Notes under the pieces: generated by a model
What the model was told of the DNA's origin: nothing
Databases searched by the model: none
Seen by the model: the letters and a program-made list of their open reading frames with translations, nothing else
Position numbers and translations under genes: made by a program
Source of the DNA: Haloarcula nitratireducens
GTDB lineage: Archaea; Halobacteriota; Halobacteria; Halobacteriales; Haloarculaceae
NCBI RefSeq assembly: GCF_019599505.1
Contig: NZ_RKLT01000003.1
Span: 124,001-188,000 of the forward strand
Direction of reading: 5' to 3'
DNA length: 64,000 nucleotides
Shown here: positions 53,298 through 62,742 of the stretch, piece after piece
How positions within the stretch are numbered: position 1 is the first letter of the stretch
Layout: every line of letters begins with the position of its first letter

Positions 53298-54268
53298 GAC
53301 CGACACGTCGCGGCGTCGGCGTCCTCCTCGTCGCCGCCGCCGCCGTGGCCGTCGCCGCCCGATTCGGCCAGCAGGCGCTGGGCGCGGTCGCCGGCCCGCT
53401 GCTCGTGGGGTTCGTCGTGGCCGTCGGACAGGTGTACGTCGCCGGCACGCCGACCGTCGAGCGGTCGTCGCCGCGGCGCGGCTTTCCCGGCGAGCGCCGA
53501 ACCGTCGAGCTCACCGTCGAGGGGAGCGGCGTCGCCCGCCTCACCGACCGCCTCGCCGAGGGACTCAGCGGTGGCGGCACCGTCCGCCGCTCGCTCCCGG
53601 CGACAGTCCGGTACGAGGTGACCTACGACCGGCGGGGCGAACACCGCCTCGGGCCGGTCGACGTGGCGCTGACCGACGCGCTGGGCCTCGTCGTCTCGAA
53701 GACGACGGTCGACGCGACCGCCGACGTCCTCGTCTACCCGTCGGTGTATCGGGTCGGCGGCCCGGACACCTTCGTCCAGACGCTCGTCCCCGACACCGAG
53801 GACCGGCAGTCGTTCGACCGCCTGCGCGAGTACGTCCCCGGCGACTCCCTGCGCGACGTCCACTGGAAGTCCAGCGCCAAGCGCGACGACCTCCTCGTCA
53901 AGGAGTTCGCCGACCGGCGCAGCGACCGCGGCCTCCTCGTCGTCGCGGAGGCCGAAGACGGGCACGGCGACGAGATGGCGGCCGCCGCCGCCACCGTGGC
54001 GATGGGCGCGCTGGAGACGGGATTGGCCGTCGAACTGGCCGTCCCCGGCGGGACCGTCGGGAGCGGCTACGGCGACACCCACCGCACGCGGCTGCTGGAA
54101 CTGCTCGCTCGCACCCCGGCCGGCGAGACGGGCCGGGCCGACGACGCGGACGTGTTGGTCACCGCGGACGAGAGCGGCGTCACCGTCACCGTCGAGGACC
54201 GTAACCAGACCTTCGAGGACGTGACGACGAGCCGAGACAACCCGCTCGTCGGGGAGGTGGGGTCGTGA
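53294..54268 (+). CDS. DUF58 domain protein
   Basis: 324 residues. Two N-terminal helices (about 5-45) then a beta domain and the DUF58/VWA-like signature LREYVPGDSLRDVHWKSSAK. Usually encoded with MoxR and a transglutaminase, forming a membrane-associated module thought to act on the cell envelope. Start overlaps the upstream stop and its own stop overlaps the next GTG start. Confidence 0.92.
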   Translation: MRPTRRGVGVLLVAAAAVAVAARFGQQALGAVAGPLLVGFVVAVGQVYVAGTPTVERSSPRRGFPGERRTVELTVEGSGVARLTDRLAEGLSGGGTVRRSLPATVRYEVTYDRRGEHRLGPVDVALTDALGLVVSKTTVDATADVLVYPSVYRVGGPDTFVQTLVPDTEDRQSFDRLREYVPGDSLRDVHWKSSAKRDDLLVKEFADRRSDRGLLVVAEAEDGHGDEMAAAAATVAMGALETGLAVELAVPGGTVGSGYGDTHRTRLLELLARTPAGETGRADDADVLVTADESGVTVTVEDRNQTFEDVTTSRDNPLVGEVGS

Positions 54269-56502
54269 GCGGCGTCACCGGCCGGCTCCGCGGGGCGCTC
54301 CCGTGGAGCGAGACGCGGGTGCTCGCGCTGCTCGCCGTCGCGCTCGCGCTCGGCGCGCCGCTGCGGACGATGTATCACCTCATCGACGTGGTCGGCGACC
54401 CGACGCTGTTTCTCGCGGTCAGCGCCGTCTCGCTGGCCGCGGCTGCCCTGTTGGCGCGCTTCCTGCCGCCGGTAGTGGCACTCGTCATCGGTGTGGTGCT
54501 GTTCGCGGCGGGGCTGGTGTGGTACATCACGAACCTCACGACGGACCCCGCTATCGCCGACTTGCTCCGGGACACCGCGGCGCTGCTGTCCGGACGGCGA
54601 CTGCTGCAGATAGCGAACGTCCGCCTGTGGGTCATCTCCTTCGCCCCCGCGCCGGTGTTTCTCGCGACGTACTTCGCGCTCCGGCGGTGGTACGTCACCG
54701 CGGTCATGGCCGCCGGCACGACGCTCACGTTCTTCGTCCTGACGACTGACGCCGGCGTCGTGACGACGCTGCTCGGCGTCGTCGGCGGGTTCGCCGCCAT
54801 CGGCTTCGGCAACCTCGATACGCTCTCGCCGCCCGACGAGACGATTCCGCCGGCGTCGTCGGACACCGCTTCGGCGACCGGGGGGGACGCGGCGGAAGGC
54901 GACGCCGGCGTCGACTCCGGCCGACGGGCGGTCCTCGAACAGCTGGCCGCCATCATCGTCCTCCCGACGATCCTCTCGCGTGCGCCCTCCGTCTCGGGGA
55001 GCGCCCTCTCCTTCACCGACGAGAGCGGCACGACCGTCGAGGGCAGTCTGCTCGACGCCGACGAGTCGCTGACGGTGCAGGGCGACATCTCGCTGACGCC
55101 GACGGTCCGGTTCACCGTCGAGAGCGAGGAGCCGCGCTACTGGCGCGTCGCCGCCTACGACCGCTACACGGGCGACGGCTGGGTCCGCACCGGGAACGCG
55201 AGTCCGTACGGCGGTAACCGCCTCACCGGCCCGCCCGGCGATAGCCGCCCGCTGCGCCAGTCGTACGAAGCCGAGTCGGCCATCAGCACGGTCCCGGCGG
55301 CGTGGAAGCCGATTCGCTACGACGGGGAGATCGACGTGGAGCTGACGACCCACCGCGGCTTCCAGCCGATCGAGCAACTCACGGCGGGCGACAGCTACGA
55401 GGTCACGAGCGAGGTCGTCGTCGCCACGCCGCGGCAGTTGCGCGACGCCGGGGAGGACTACCCCGACCGGATCACGCAGCGCTACCTCCAACTGCCCGAC
55501 AGCACGCCCGACCGGGTCCGCGAGACGACGACGACGCTGACCGCCAACGCGGAGAACCCCTACGAGACGGCGCTGGTCGTCGAGCGCTGGCTCCAGAACG
55601 AGCGGGAGTACTCCCTCGAAGTCGACAAGCCCGACTACAGCGTCGCCGACCGATTCCTCCACGAGATGGACCGCGGCTACTGCGTCTACTTCGCCACGAC
55701 GATGGTAGTGATGTTGCGGACCCAGGGCATCCCCGCCCGATTCGCCGTCGGCTACACGTCGGGCGAGCAGGTCGACGAGAACCGCTGGGTGGTCCGCGGG
55801 CTCAATTCCCACGCGTGGGTCGAGGCGTACTTCCCCGACCACGGCTGGATCCAGTTCGACCCGACGCCGAGCGGACCGCGCGAGTCGGCCCGGCAGAACC
55901 GAATCGAGGAGGCTCGCTCGGACGGCGACGACTCGGCCGATACCGACGAGACGGGCGGCGAAAGCGGGTTCACGCCGACGCCGACGGCCACGCCGCCGCC
56001 GCTGACCGAGACCCCCGAGGAGAACGAGACGCCGACACCGACGCCGAACGGCACCGACGATGCAGGCGACACGCCGACGCCGCGGGACCGGTCCGGCGGC
56101 GGCACCGACGGCGGCGACGGCGGCACGACGCTGCCGGAACTCCCCTCGCGCGAGGAGGCCGCACTCGGCCTCGTGGCGCTACTGGGAACGGCCGCCGGCC
56201 TCCGCCGCGCCGGCGTGACCGACCGCGTCTCGCGGGCGATCTGGCTCCGGTACCAACGGCGCGAGGACCCCGAGACCGACGTCGAGCGCGCGTTCCAGCG
56301 CGTGATGGCCGTCCTCGCGGACGAACATCGTCCCCGCGAGCGCGGCGAGACGGTCCGAGCGTACCTAGACGCCATCGACGCCGGCGCGGAGGCTCGCCGA
56401 ATCGCGACCCTTCGCGAACGACTTCGCTACGGCGGCGACGTCTCCGAGGCGGCCGCCGACGAAGCGGTCGAAATCGCGGACAGCGTGGTCGAAAACCGGT
56501 AG
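54265..56502 (+). CDS. Transglutaminase-like membrane protein (TgpA/DUF3488 type)
   Basis: 745 residues, GTG start at the GTGA overlap with the DUF58 gene. About six N-terminal helices (to about residue 205), a beta region, the transglutaminase core with Cys473 (RGYCVYF), His516 (NSHAWVE) and Asp532 (QFDPTP), a Pro/Thr linker, one more helix and a C-terminal DUF4129-like helical end. It probably hydrolyses or crosslinks peptides outside the membrane; the MoxR-DUF58-TgpA trio is widespread. Confidence 0.93.
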   Translation: MSGVTGRLRGALPWSETRVLALLAVALALGAPLRTMYHLIDVVGDPTLFLAVSAVSLAAAALLARFLPPVVALVIGVVLFAAGLVWYITNLTTDPAIADLLRDTAALLSGRRLLQIANVRLWVISFAPAPVFLATYFALRRWYVTAVMAAGTTLTFFVLTTDAGVVTTLLGVVGGFAAIGFGNLDTLSPPDETIPPASSDTASATGGDAAEGDAGVDSGRRAVLEQLAAIIVLPTILSRAPSVSGSALSFTDESGTTVEGSLLDADESLTVQGDISLTPTVRFTVESEEPRYWRVAAYDRYTGDGWVRTGNASPYGGNRLTGPPGDSRPLRQSYEAESAISTVPAAWKPIRYDGEIDVELTTHRGFQPIEQLTAGDSYEVTSEVVVATPRQLRDAGEDYPDRITQRYLQLPDSTPDRVRETTTTLTANAENPYETALVVERWLQNEREYSLEVDKPDYSVADRFLHEMDRGYCVYFATTMVVMLRTQGIPARFAVGYTSGEQVDENRWVVRGLNSHAWVEAYFPDHGWIQFDPTPSGPRESARQNRIEEARSDGDDSADTDETGGESGFTPTPTATPPPLTETPEENETPTPTPNGTDDAGDTPTPRDRSGGGTDGGDGGTTLPELPSREEAALGLVALLGTAAGLRRAGVTDRVSRAIWLRYQRREDPETDVERAFQRVMAVLADEHRPRERGETVRAYLDAIDAGAEARRIATLRERLRYGGDVSEAAADEAVEIADSVVENR

Positions 56503-56523
56503 GCGCGGCTTTCGCCCGACAGT

Positions 56524-56544
56524 GTTTAATACGAAGGTTTCGTA
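56524..56544 (+). promoter_or_regulatory. TATA box and dyad upstream of SUI1 mRNA
   Basis: GTTTAATA (56524-56531) lies about 29 bases before the ATG at 56557, the spacing of a leaderless start. TACGAA-GGT-TTCGTA (56530-56544) is a perfect 6-bp dyad overlapping its edge. Confidence 0.5.
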
Positions 56545-56556
56545 CGGGCCGGTGTA

Positions 56557-56941
<385 letters not shown>

Positions 56942-57020
56942 CCTCCCGATCGTCGGAACGGTTCTGCGGCAGCTGGTTTTCGAGTGGCTACGACGTCGCC
57001 GTCCTTGACCCGAGGACGAA

Positions 57021-57332
57021 TCAGCCCATATCGGGCCGCTGTCGGCGGTGGAGCGTGAACTCCCCGTCGTCGAGTTCGATGTCGACTTCCCCGAGCGTCG
57101 ACCGGTAACGCGTACACTCGCCGGCACGCCCGTTGGCACCGAGTTCCGGCGTCAGCAGGCCGTACTCGGTCAGCGTCTCGATCTGTCGGTAGATGGTCGG
57201 GAGCGACGCGTCACACTCCGCCTCCAGTTCGTAGGGGGTCATCGGCTCGGTGCTCGTGAGCCGAAGGATCTGGCGGACGTACTCGTTTCCCAAGAGGTCG
57301 AGAATCGAGTTGGCAGTCGCTCGTTCGCACAT
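57021..57332 (-). CDS. Winged-helix transcriptional regulator
   Basis: 103 residues. Helices NEYVRQILRLTSTEPMTPYE and the recognition part LPTIYRQIETLTEYGLLTP resemble the ArsR-like regulator at 10830. The C-terminus VDIELDDGEFTLHRR is the short effector strand. Divergent from the GntP permease gene across 154 AT-rich bases, so it may control it. Confidence 0.8.
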   Translation of the reverse strand: MCERATANSILDLLGNEYVRQILRLTSTEPMTPYELEAECDASLPTIYRQIETLTEYGLLTPELGANGRAGECTRYRSTLGEVDIELDDGEFTLHRRQRPDMG

Positions 57333-57486
57333 GAAGTATCGGAGCCACCACTCTTATTGTAAAGGATTTTGCGGTTTCGGTAGTACCAGAAAGATGTCTC
57401 TGAAACAATACAACGTTATCGATGAATAATAATCAACATAATTATTACACGACGTGGGGTTCGAGTCGTCGCCGGAGTGATACGCT
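57333..57486. promoter_or_regulatory. Divergent region between regulator and gntP
   Basis: AT-rich relative to the genome. AATAAT-AATCAACATA-ATTATT (about 57426-57447) is an inverted repeat, and GTTTC pairs with GAAAC around 57375-57407. Likely promoters and operator for both genes. Confidence 0.45.
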
Positions 57487-58881
57487 ATGGCAATCGAGTT
57501 CGCACACAGTCCGTTACTGACGTTCGTACTGGCGCTGGTAGCGGTCGTGTTCCTGTTGGTCGTTCTCGACCTCCCGGCGTTCGTCGGGTTGATAATCGCG
57601 GCGTTCTTCGTCGGCGTACTCAACGTCGTCTTCGTCCCCGACTTCGGGGCGGCACAGGCCGCCAGCGCGGTCGCAACGGCGTTCGGCAACGGGATGGCCG
57701 GCATCGGCATCCCCATCCTGATGGCCGCGGTGATCGGAAAGTCGATGCTGGAGAGCGGCGCGGCACAGCGCATCGTCAGGGGGTTCCAGAACCTGCTGGG
57801 GAAGGGAAACTCCGACTATGCGCTGTGGGGTAGCAGCACTATCCTCGCTATCCCGGTGTTCTTCGACAGCGTGTTCTACCTCATGGCCCCGCTCGCCCGG
57901 TCAATGCGCGCCCGCGTCGGGCGCGACTACACGCTGTTCATCGTCGTCGTCGGCGCCGGCGGGGCGACGGCCCACGTGTTCGTCCCGCCGACGCCCGGCC
58001 CCCTCGCCGTGGCGGCGGAGATCGGAGCCAACCTGGGGATGACTATCCTCCTCGGCATCGTCACCGCGATCCCCGTGGCGTTCGTCGCGGGAATCGTCTA
58101 CGGGCGCTGGATAAACTCGCGAATAGACATCCCGCTGCGGGACGCGATGGCCACCACTACTGATGAGTTAGAGGAACTGGCCGACCGTGACACGCGGAGC
58201 CTCCCGGGCGTGCTCGAATCGCTCGCGCCCATCCTGCTCGCCGTCCTCCTCATCGCGTCGCTCACCGCGATCAATACGTTCGAAGACGCCGTCCCCGCAC
58301 TGTCGGTGCTCAGACCCTACGCCGCGTTCTTCGGCGACAAGAACGTCGCGCTGACCATCGCGGCGCTCGCGGCCGCGTGGACGTTCTACCGGTACAACGA
58401 TATGAGTCAGAGCGAATGGACCGACGAGCTGACGGAGGCGCTGAAAAGCGGCGGCAACATCGCCGCCATCACGGCCGCCGGCGGCGCGTTCGGTGCGCTG
58501 CTGGCCGCGTCCGGCGTCGGCGACTACATCACCGGCGCGCTCTCCGGCGTCGGTATCCCGCTGCTGGTCAGCGCGTGGCTCATCGCCGCCATCATCCGCA
58601 TCGCGCAGGGCTCGGCGACGGCGGCGATGCTCACCACTGCGGGTATTATGGCCCCGCAGGTGCCGGAACTGGCCGTCCATCCGGCCTTCCTCGTGATGGC
58701 TATCGGGGCCGGCGGCAACATCTTCTCGTGGTACAACGACAGCGGGTTCTGGCTGGTCAAGGAGATCGGCGGCCTCACGCAGGCCGAGACGCTGAAGACC
58801 TGGACCGTCCTGACGACGATAATCGCCGTTACGGGCCTCATCACGACGCTCGTGTTCGCGTCCGTCGTCCCGCTGGCCTGA
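57487..58881 (+). CDS. gntP: GntP family permease
   Basis: 464 residues, about twelve helices. GIGIPILMAAVIGKSMLESG, IPVFFDSVFYLM, HVFVPPTPGPLAVA and late FSWYNDSGFWLVKEIGGL are the family blocks. Proton symporter for gluconate or a similar hydroxy acid. No sugar-acid catabolic gene is adjacent, so the substrate is open. Confidence 0.92.
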   Translation: MAIEFAHSPLLTFVLALVAVVFLLVVLDLPAFVGLIIAAFFVGVLNVVFVPDFGAAQAASAVATAFGNGMAGIGIPILMAAVIGKSMLESGAAQRIVRGFQNLLGKGNSDYALWGSSTILAIPVFFDSVFYLMAPLARSMRARVGRDYTLFIVVVGAGGATAHVFVPPTPGPLAVAAEIGANLGMTILLGIVTAIPVAFVAGIVYGRWINSRIDIPLRDAMATTTDELEELADRDTRSLPGVLESLAPILLAVLLIASLTAINTFEDAVPALSVLRPYAAFFGDKNVALTIAALAAAWTFYRYNDMSQSEWTDELTEALKSGGNIAAITAAGGAFGALLAASGVGDYITGALSGVGIPLLVSAWLIAAIIRIAQGSATAAMLTTAGIMAPQVPELAVHPAFLVMAIGAGGNIFSWYNDSGFWLVKEIGGLTQAETLKTWTVLTTIIAVTGLITTLVFASVVPLA

Positions 58882-58942
58882 CTGACAGATGACCGCCATT
58901 GGAGGGGGCGTTCCTCTCCGCTGGCTCGTTCGTCGAGTCCCG

Positions 58943-59560
58943 TCAGAAGAACTGGAAGAGGTCGTCCCGCTGTGCCTCGTGTAGATGGTGGCGAACCGCC
59001 TCGTTCAGCGCGTCGATGTTCCCGCGCTTCGCGGAGATGGGAGCGATGGTCTCCTGCCACTGCTGCCACGGCGGGTGGAGACCGAGGCGGTCGCAGAGGT
59101 CGTCTAAGCGCTCGTCCCCGTCGTCGACCTTGTCCATCTTGTTGACGGCGACGACGGGTTCGACGCCGACCTCGCGGAGGAAGTGGAACATCTCGACGTC
59201 GTGAGGGATCTCGTCGGGACCGGAGTGACGGTCGATGATGTCCACGACGCTCTTGCCGTCGACGACGAGAATGCCGACCAGAATCTTCTCGGCGTTCGCT
59301 TCGACGTAGCGGACCACGTCGGTCTTGATCTCCTCGCGGACGTCCTCGGGAACGCCCTTCATGAAGCCGAAGCCGGGGAGGTCCGTGAGGACGAAATCCG
59401 GCCCGGCCCAGTCGTAGTGATTGGGCTCGCGGGTGACGCCGGGACGCTGGCCGGTGTCGAACGTGTGGCCGGTCAGCTCTCGCATCAGCGTCGACTTGCC
59501 GACGTTGGAGCGGCCGACGAGGACCACCTCGGCGTCGCGGTCCGGGCGTGAGTCGAACAT
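58943..59560 (-). CDS. engB: EngB/YihA family GTP-binding protein
   Basis: 205 residues. G1 [12 protein letters not shown]3 DLPGFGFM, G4 NKMDK. TrmE-Era-EngA-EngB group; bacterial EngB helps large ribosomal subunit assembly. The archaeal role is presumed similar. Confidence 0.92.
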   Translation of the reverse strand: MFDSRPDRDAEVVLVGRSNVGKSTLMRELTGHTFDTGQRPGVTREPNHYDWAGPDFVLTDLPGFGFMKGVPEDVREEIKTDVVRYVEANAEKILVGILVVDGKSVVDIIDRHSGPDEIPHDVEMFHFLREVGVEPVVAVNKMDKVDDGDERLDDLCDRLGLHPPWQQWQETIAPISAKRGNIDALNEAVRHHLHEAQRDDLFQFF

Positions 59561-59624
59561 ACCGCCGGTACAGCGCCGACGGGGAAAAGCGCGTCAGTTT
59601 CGCTCGGCGGATCGAGCGAGAGAA

Positions 59625-60122
59625 CTACTGCTCGTGCAGCGTCACGTCGAGGTCGCCGTCTCGCACCGTCGCGGTCATCATCGTCGTCCGGTCGGCGGGG
59701 GCCGCGCCCGTTACGCTCCCGGGGTTCAGTAGCCGGACGCCGCCGTGAGTCGTATCCAGCACTTCGTGGGTGTGGCCCGAGACGCCGACGGCGTCGCCGT
59801 CCGCCTCCTCGGCCTCCTCGCGGACGATCCCGGCGACGCGGTCCTCGTACCCTCGATGCGAGCCGGTGCCGTGCGTGACGACGAAGGTGACGCCGTCGAG
59901 TTCGACCGTCGCTCGCTCGGGAAGCCCGATACGCGGGTCCATGTTCCCCGCGACGGCGGTCAGCCGCGCCGACATCGCTCTGACGTTCGCCAGCGCTCCT
60001 TCGCTGTCGAAATCCCCGGCGTGGATCACGTGGTCGGCCGCTTCGATGCGCTCTTGGAAGGCGGCGGGTATCTCGGCGGCCCGCGACGGGATGTGCGTGT
60101 CGCTGATGAGTGCAACGTCCAT
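59625..60122 (-). CDS. YfcE/MJ0936-type phosphodiesterase
   Basis: 165 residues from MDVALISDTHIPSR. Calcineurin-like metal site: DTHI, HAGDFDS, GNMD, THGTGS and SGHTHE, all intact. Small cytoplasmic phosphodiesterase; natural substrate unknown. Confidence 0.92.
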   Translation of the reverse strand: MDVALISDTHIPSRAAEIPAAFQERIEAADHVIHAGDFDSEGALANVRAMSARLTAVAGNMDPRIGLPERATVELDGVTFVVTHGTGSHRGYEDRVAGIVREEAEEADGDAVGVSGHTHEVLDTTHGGVRLLNPGSVTGAAPADRTTMMTATVRDGDLDVTLHEQ

Positions 60123-60162
60123 GACTGCTGGTTCGACGGCCGGCGACAAAATCGTTGGTCCG

Positions 60163-60474
60163 CTACTCGGCGGCTTCCGTCGTCGTAAACAGTTCTTCGA
60201 GGTCTTCGAGGCGATCGACGAGCGTCTCGATACCCTCGTTTATGTCTGCGACCCGCTGATCGATGTCGTCGGCCGGGATCGCTCCCTGCGGCGTCGGGTC
60301 GACCAGTTCGTCGTCCTCCAGCATCCGGAGCGAGTACCGTACCTTGTGTTCCGGAATCCCCGTCTCCTCGGAGAGCCGAACGATGCCGATCGGTCCGTTG
60401 TCGATGACCGCTTCGAGAATCGTCAGGTCTCGTCCCTCCTTTTCGACCTGATCGCTCAGTCTTTCCATGCCCAT
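60163..60474 (-). CDS. Small winged-helix regulator
   Basis: 103 residues. LTILEAVIDNGPIGIVRLSE and recognition helix IPEHKVRYSLRMLEDDELVD, then a coiled C-terminal helix (VADINEGIETLVDRLEDLEE). Second start at residue 3 is possible. The gene is 40 bases after the phosphodiesterase start and on the same strand. Confidence 0.8.
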   Translation of the reverse strand: MGMERLSDQVEKEGRDLTILEAVIDNGPIGIVRLSEETGIPEHKVRYSLRMLEDDELVDPTPQGAIPADDIDQRVADINEGIETLVDRLEDLEELFTTTEAAE

Positions 60475-60595
60475 AGAGAATCGTATCTATCCGTACTGCG
60501 TGCCGATACATAAACGCCCCAGTTGTGACACCGTCAGCGTAGCGAATCGGTCCCGAGGCCCTCGGTTTCACCCGACCCTCGCTACCGCTCGCTCG

Positions 60596-60833
60596 TCCGG
60601 AGACCCCTCCCTCCGATCGGGCTCTCCCTACTCGTGGGTCACTTCCTTCCCCGTTCGTAGTTCGTGGTTCTCGCTCGCTTCGCTCGCTCCGAACCACGCG
60701 ACTGCTCGCGTGTCGCTGACGCTCCCGCTCGCTTCTTCGAGGGCCTTCGCTTCGCTCAGCCCCTCGTTACTGCTCGCGGCTTCGCCGCTCACTTATCCGG
60801 AGACCCCTCCCTCCGGTCGGGCTCTCCCTACTC
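60596..60833. repeat. 38-bp direct repeat pair and flanking CGCTTCGCTCG-rich sequence
   Basis: The segment starting TCCGGAGACCCCTCCCTCCG (60596-60633) recurs at 60796-60833 with one change, exactly 200 bases apart. The second copy covers the stop codon of the gene at 60828. Between them lies GCTTCGCT/CGCTCG-rich sequence with short dyads such as GCGGC-TTC-GCCGC. No gene is seen in 60475-60827. Confidence 0.8.
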
Positions 60834-61478
60834 CTCTACGGGCGTCCGCCGCAGCTCGTCCAGCTGGTCGCGCAACTTCGAGAGCTCCGTCTCCAGTTCC
60901 TCGCGGCGGTCGATGAGCGCGCTCAGCTCCTCGGTGTTGACCGAGTAGTCGTTCTCTAGGGCCACGTCGAGGGCGTCGGTGGTCGCCGCCGCGAGGTCCG
61001 TCGAGACCCGGAGCACTTCACTCGGCGTCCCGCGCGATTCATACAGTTGCTGGTCGCCCGAGAGCGGGCTGTAAGCTATCATCGGCGCTTCGACGCCGTG
61101 GTGATACGTGACCGTGTAACTGGTGTCCGTCACCGGGTTGAGCCGATCCTCCGCCCGCTCGGTCCTGACGATGTTGAACGGCTCGGCGAGCGTCGGATAG
61201 GTCTCCGCGAGATCTCGCAGGCGGTCGGCGGCGGTCACGTCGAGTTGCGCCTCGACGTCGCCGAAGAACTGTCGGGAGTTCGTCAGACTGAACGCGACGG
61301 TGTAGAAGACGGACTCGTCGCTGTCCGCGAGGTTCCGCACCCGCTCGCGGACCTCGCCGTGACGCCCCTCGATGGTCAGCTTCTCCAGTTCTTCGAGCAG
61401 CGCCCGGACGCCCTCCTCGCGTTCGAGGAACGCCTCGACGATCGCGCCGGGCATCGCCTCGTCCTCTACGTCGTCCAT
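60828..61478 (-). CDS. Haloarchaeal protein with C-terminal coiled coil, unknown
   Basis: 216 residues from MDDVEDEAMPGA. N-terminal helical part (AIVEAFLEREEGVRALLEEL), a mixed middle (PTLAEPFNIVRTERAEDRL, TVTYHHGVEAPMIAYSPLSG) and a coiled-coil end (IDRREELETELSKLRDQLDE). Family not recognised. Its last codons and stop coincide with a direct repeat, so the C-terminus may have been altered. Confidence 0.65.
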   Translation of the reverse strand: MDDVEDEAMPGAIVEAFLEREEGVRALLEELEKLTIEGRHGEVRERVRNLADSDESVFYTVAFSLTNSRQFFGDVEAQLDVTAADRLRDLAETYPTLAEPFNIVRTERAEDRLNPVTDTSYTVTYHHGVEAPMIAYSPLSGDQQLYESRGTPSEVLRVSTDLAAATTDALDVALENDYSVNTEELSALIDRREELETELSKLRDQLDELRRTPVEE

Positions 61479-61724
61479 GCCCTCCGTTGGGACGTACCCA
61501 CTAAACAGTCTATCGGCGCGCTGGCTGGCACGCCGACGCGACAGCGGGGACAAAACATATGCCGGATTGGCGTCTTGCTTCCTACGTCCGCCTCCCGGGG
61601 CGGGCCTATGACAGGGTGAGGGGCGCACACCCCTCACACGCCACACTTTCCCCCGGTAGGTCATTGTTATAGCCGCGCTAATTCCGCTATCACTCGCGAG
61701 AGCCGTCGCTATACACGTGCTAAC

Positions 61725-61826
61725 GGGTTCCAATCCCTTCGTCCGCGTTTCCCCGAACTCGCCGTCGCTCGGCGACGAGACGCCCCGCTGGGGAGTTGAG
61801 TTAGAGAGAAAGCGCCCGGAGCGGGA
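61725..61826. repeat. tRNA-Asp-derived repeat, copy 1
   Basis: Begins with plus-strand T-arm-like GGGTTCCAATCCC (61725-61737) and ends with CGCCCGGAGCGGGA (61813-61826), the minus-strand 3' end of tRNA-Asp. The spacing of 88 bases equals that at the real tRNA, and the sequence between shares CCGAACTCG and GCTCGGCGAC. Confidence 0.75.
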
Positions 61827-61830
61827 GTGA

Positions 61831-61875
61831 GCAATCGCTACGCGATTGCGAACGCCGAGAGACTTCGTCTCTCGG
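61831..61875. repeat. Two perfect hairpins with trinucleotide loops
   Basis: GCAATCGC-TAC-GCGATTGC (61831-61849) and CCGAGAGAC-TTC-GTCTCTCGG (61855-61875), inside the tRNA-derived repeat region. Confidence 0.75.
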
Positions 61876-61917
61876 AATTTGAACCCGAGAGAGACTCGCT
61901 TCGCTCACTCGTTCCGT

Positions 61918-62023
61918 GCTTCAAATCCCTTTCATCGTTTCACCTGCTCACGGTGACGAGCACACGCTACGCGGTGCTCTTGGATTCGTTCGCGGTAGAA
62001 GACGCCCGGAGCGGGATTGAACC
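61918..62023. repeat. tRNA-Asp-derived repeat, copy 2
   Basis: GCTTCAAATCCC (61918-61929) and, 85 bases on, CGCCCGGAGCGGGATTGAACC (62003-62023), matching the tRNA-Asp acceptor and T-arm with one T missing. The whole 61479-62156 stretch holds no protein gene. Confidence 0.75.
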
Positions 62024-62156
62024 GAAACAAGAAATGCTCGCTCCCGTTGGTCGCTGCGCGTTCTCGTAGGGTTCAAACCCGTTCGTTACGCATTCACCGA
62101 ACTCGTTCTTGCTCGGCGACAAAACGCCTCGCTGGAGGTCGAGTTCGGAAGAAGTA

Positions 62157-62229
62157 CGCCCGGAGCGGGATTTGAACCCGCGTCACGACCGTGACAGGGT
62201 CGTATGATGGGCCACTACACCATCCGGGC
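62157..62229 (-). tRNA. tRNA-Asp (GTC)
   Basis: 73-nt cloverleaf on the minus strand: acceptor GCCCGGA/TCCGGGC with discriminator G, D-arm GTGT...ATAC, anticodon stem CGACC/GGTCG with loop CTGTCAC (anticodon GTC), T-arm GCGGG-TTCAAAT-CCCGC. CCA is not encoded. No intron. A TATA-like CTTAATAC on the minus strand at about 62265-62272 is its promoter. Confidence 0.97.
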
Positions 62230-62284
62230 ACGCTGCCTTGCTGCACTTCTTCGTATCCCGGTGTTAGTATTAAGGCTTTCCAAA

Positions 62285-62440
62285 GGAAGGCGCCCTGGGA
62301 TGGGTACCCGTGGCGGGACCCAAACTTCTATATCTGGGCTGGCCGAACTGGCCGGTACGCGAGGTCATCCCAAAGCTCCCGGCGTGGGGGAGATGGGTCG
62401 AGTAGCTACTGCCGGCCGAGTTAGTAAGCGTTATACCGAT
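62285..62440. other. GC-rich structured intergenic segment, possible RNA
   Basis: Between tRNA-Asp and rpoH. Contains a hairpin formed by GGGTACCCG and CGGGACCC across TGG (about 62308-62329) and a CTGGCC-GAA-CTGGCC-GG repeat (about 62340-62355). It does not match SRP RNA, RNase P RNA or tRNA by eye. TATTAA at 62268 could be a plus-strand promoter. Confidence 0.35.
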
Positions 62441-62514
62441 GCCGACAATAACGACCTGTAGTATCTCGTGACAGCAACCTTCTCCAGTAGCAGGCCCCAC
62501 GCACACGCACACAC

Positions 62515-62742
62515 ATGGTAGATGTAAGTCAACACGACCTCGTCCCCGACCACAGCGTCGTCGACGAGGACGACCTCGACGCGGTGCTCGAGGAGTACGA
62601 CATCAAACGAACCGACCTTCCGAAAATCAAACGAGCCGATCCGGCGCTCCCGGAGGAAGCCGAGATCGGCGACGTCATCCGAATCGAACGCGACTCGCGA
62701 ACGACCGACGTCGCGGTCGTCTATCGACTGGTGGTGGAATAA
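62515..62742 (+). CDS. rpoH: RNA polymerase subunit H (Rpb5-like)
   Basis: 75 residues, the archaeal C-terminal-only form. [18 protein letters not shown] and the closing [12 protein letters not shown] are conserved. Contacts DNA ahead of the active site. Stop overlaps the start of rpoB2 by one base (TAATG), the usual rpoH-B2-B1-A1-A2 operon. Confidence 0.96.
   Translation: MVDVSQHDLVPDHSVVDEDDLDAVLEEYDIKRTDLPKIKRADPALPEEAEIGDVIRIERDSRTTDVAVVYRLVVE

Noticed and set aside
61813..62023. Additional functional tRNA genes
   Set aside because: Only the 3' ends are present; no anticodon arm or D-arm can be formed.
62285..62440. SRP or RNase P RNA
   Set aside because: The conserved core elements of these RNAs are not visible on either strand.
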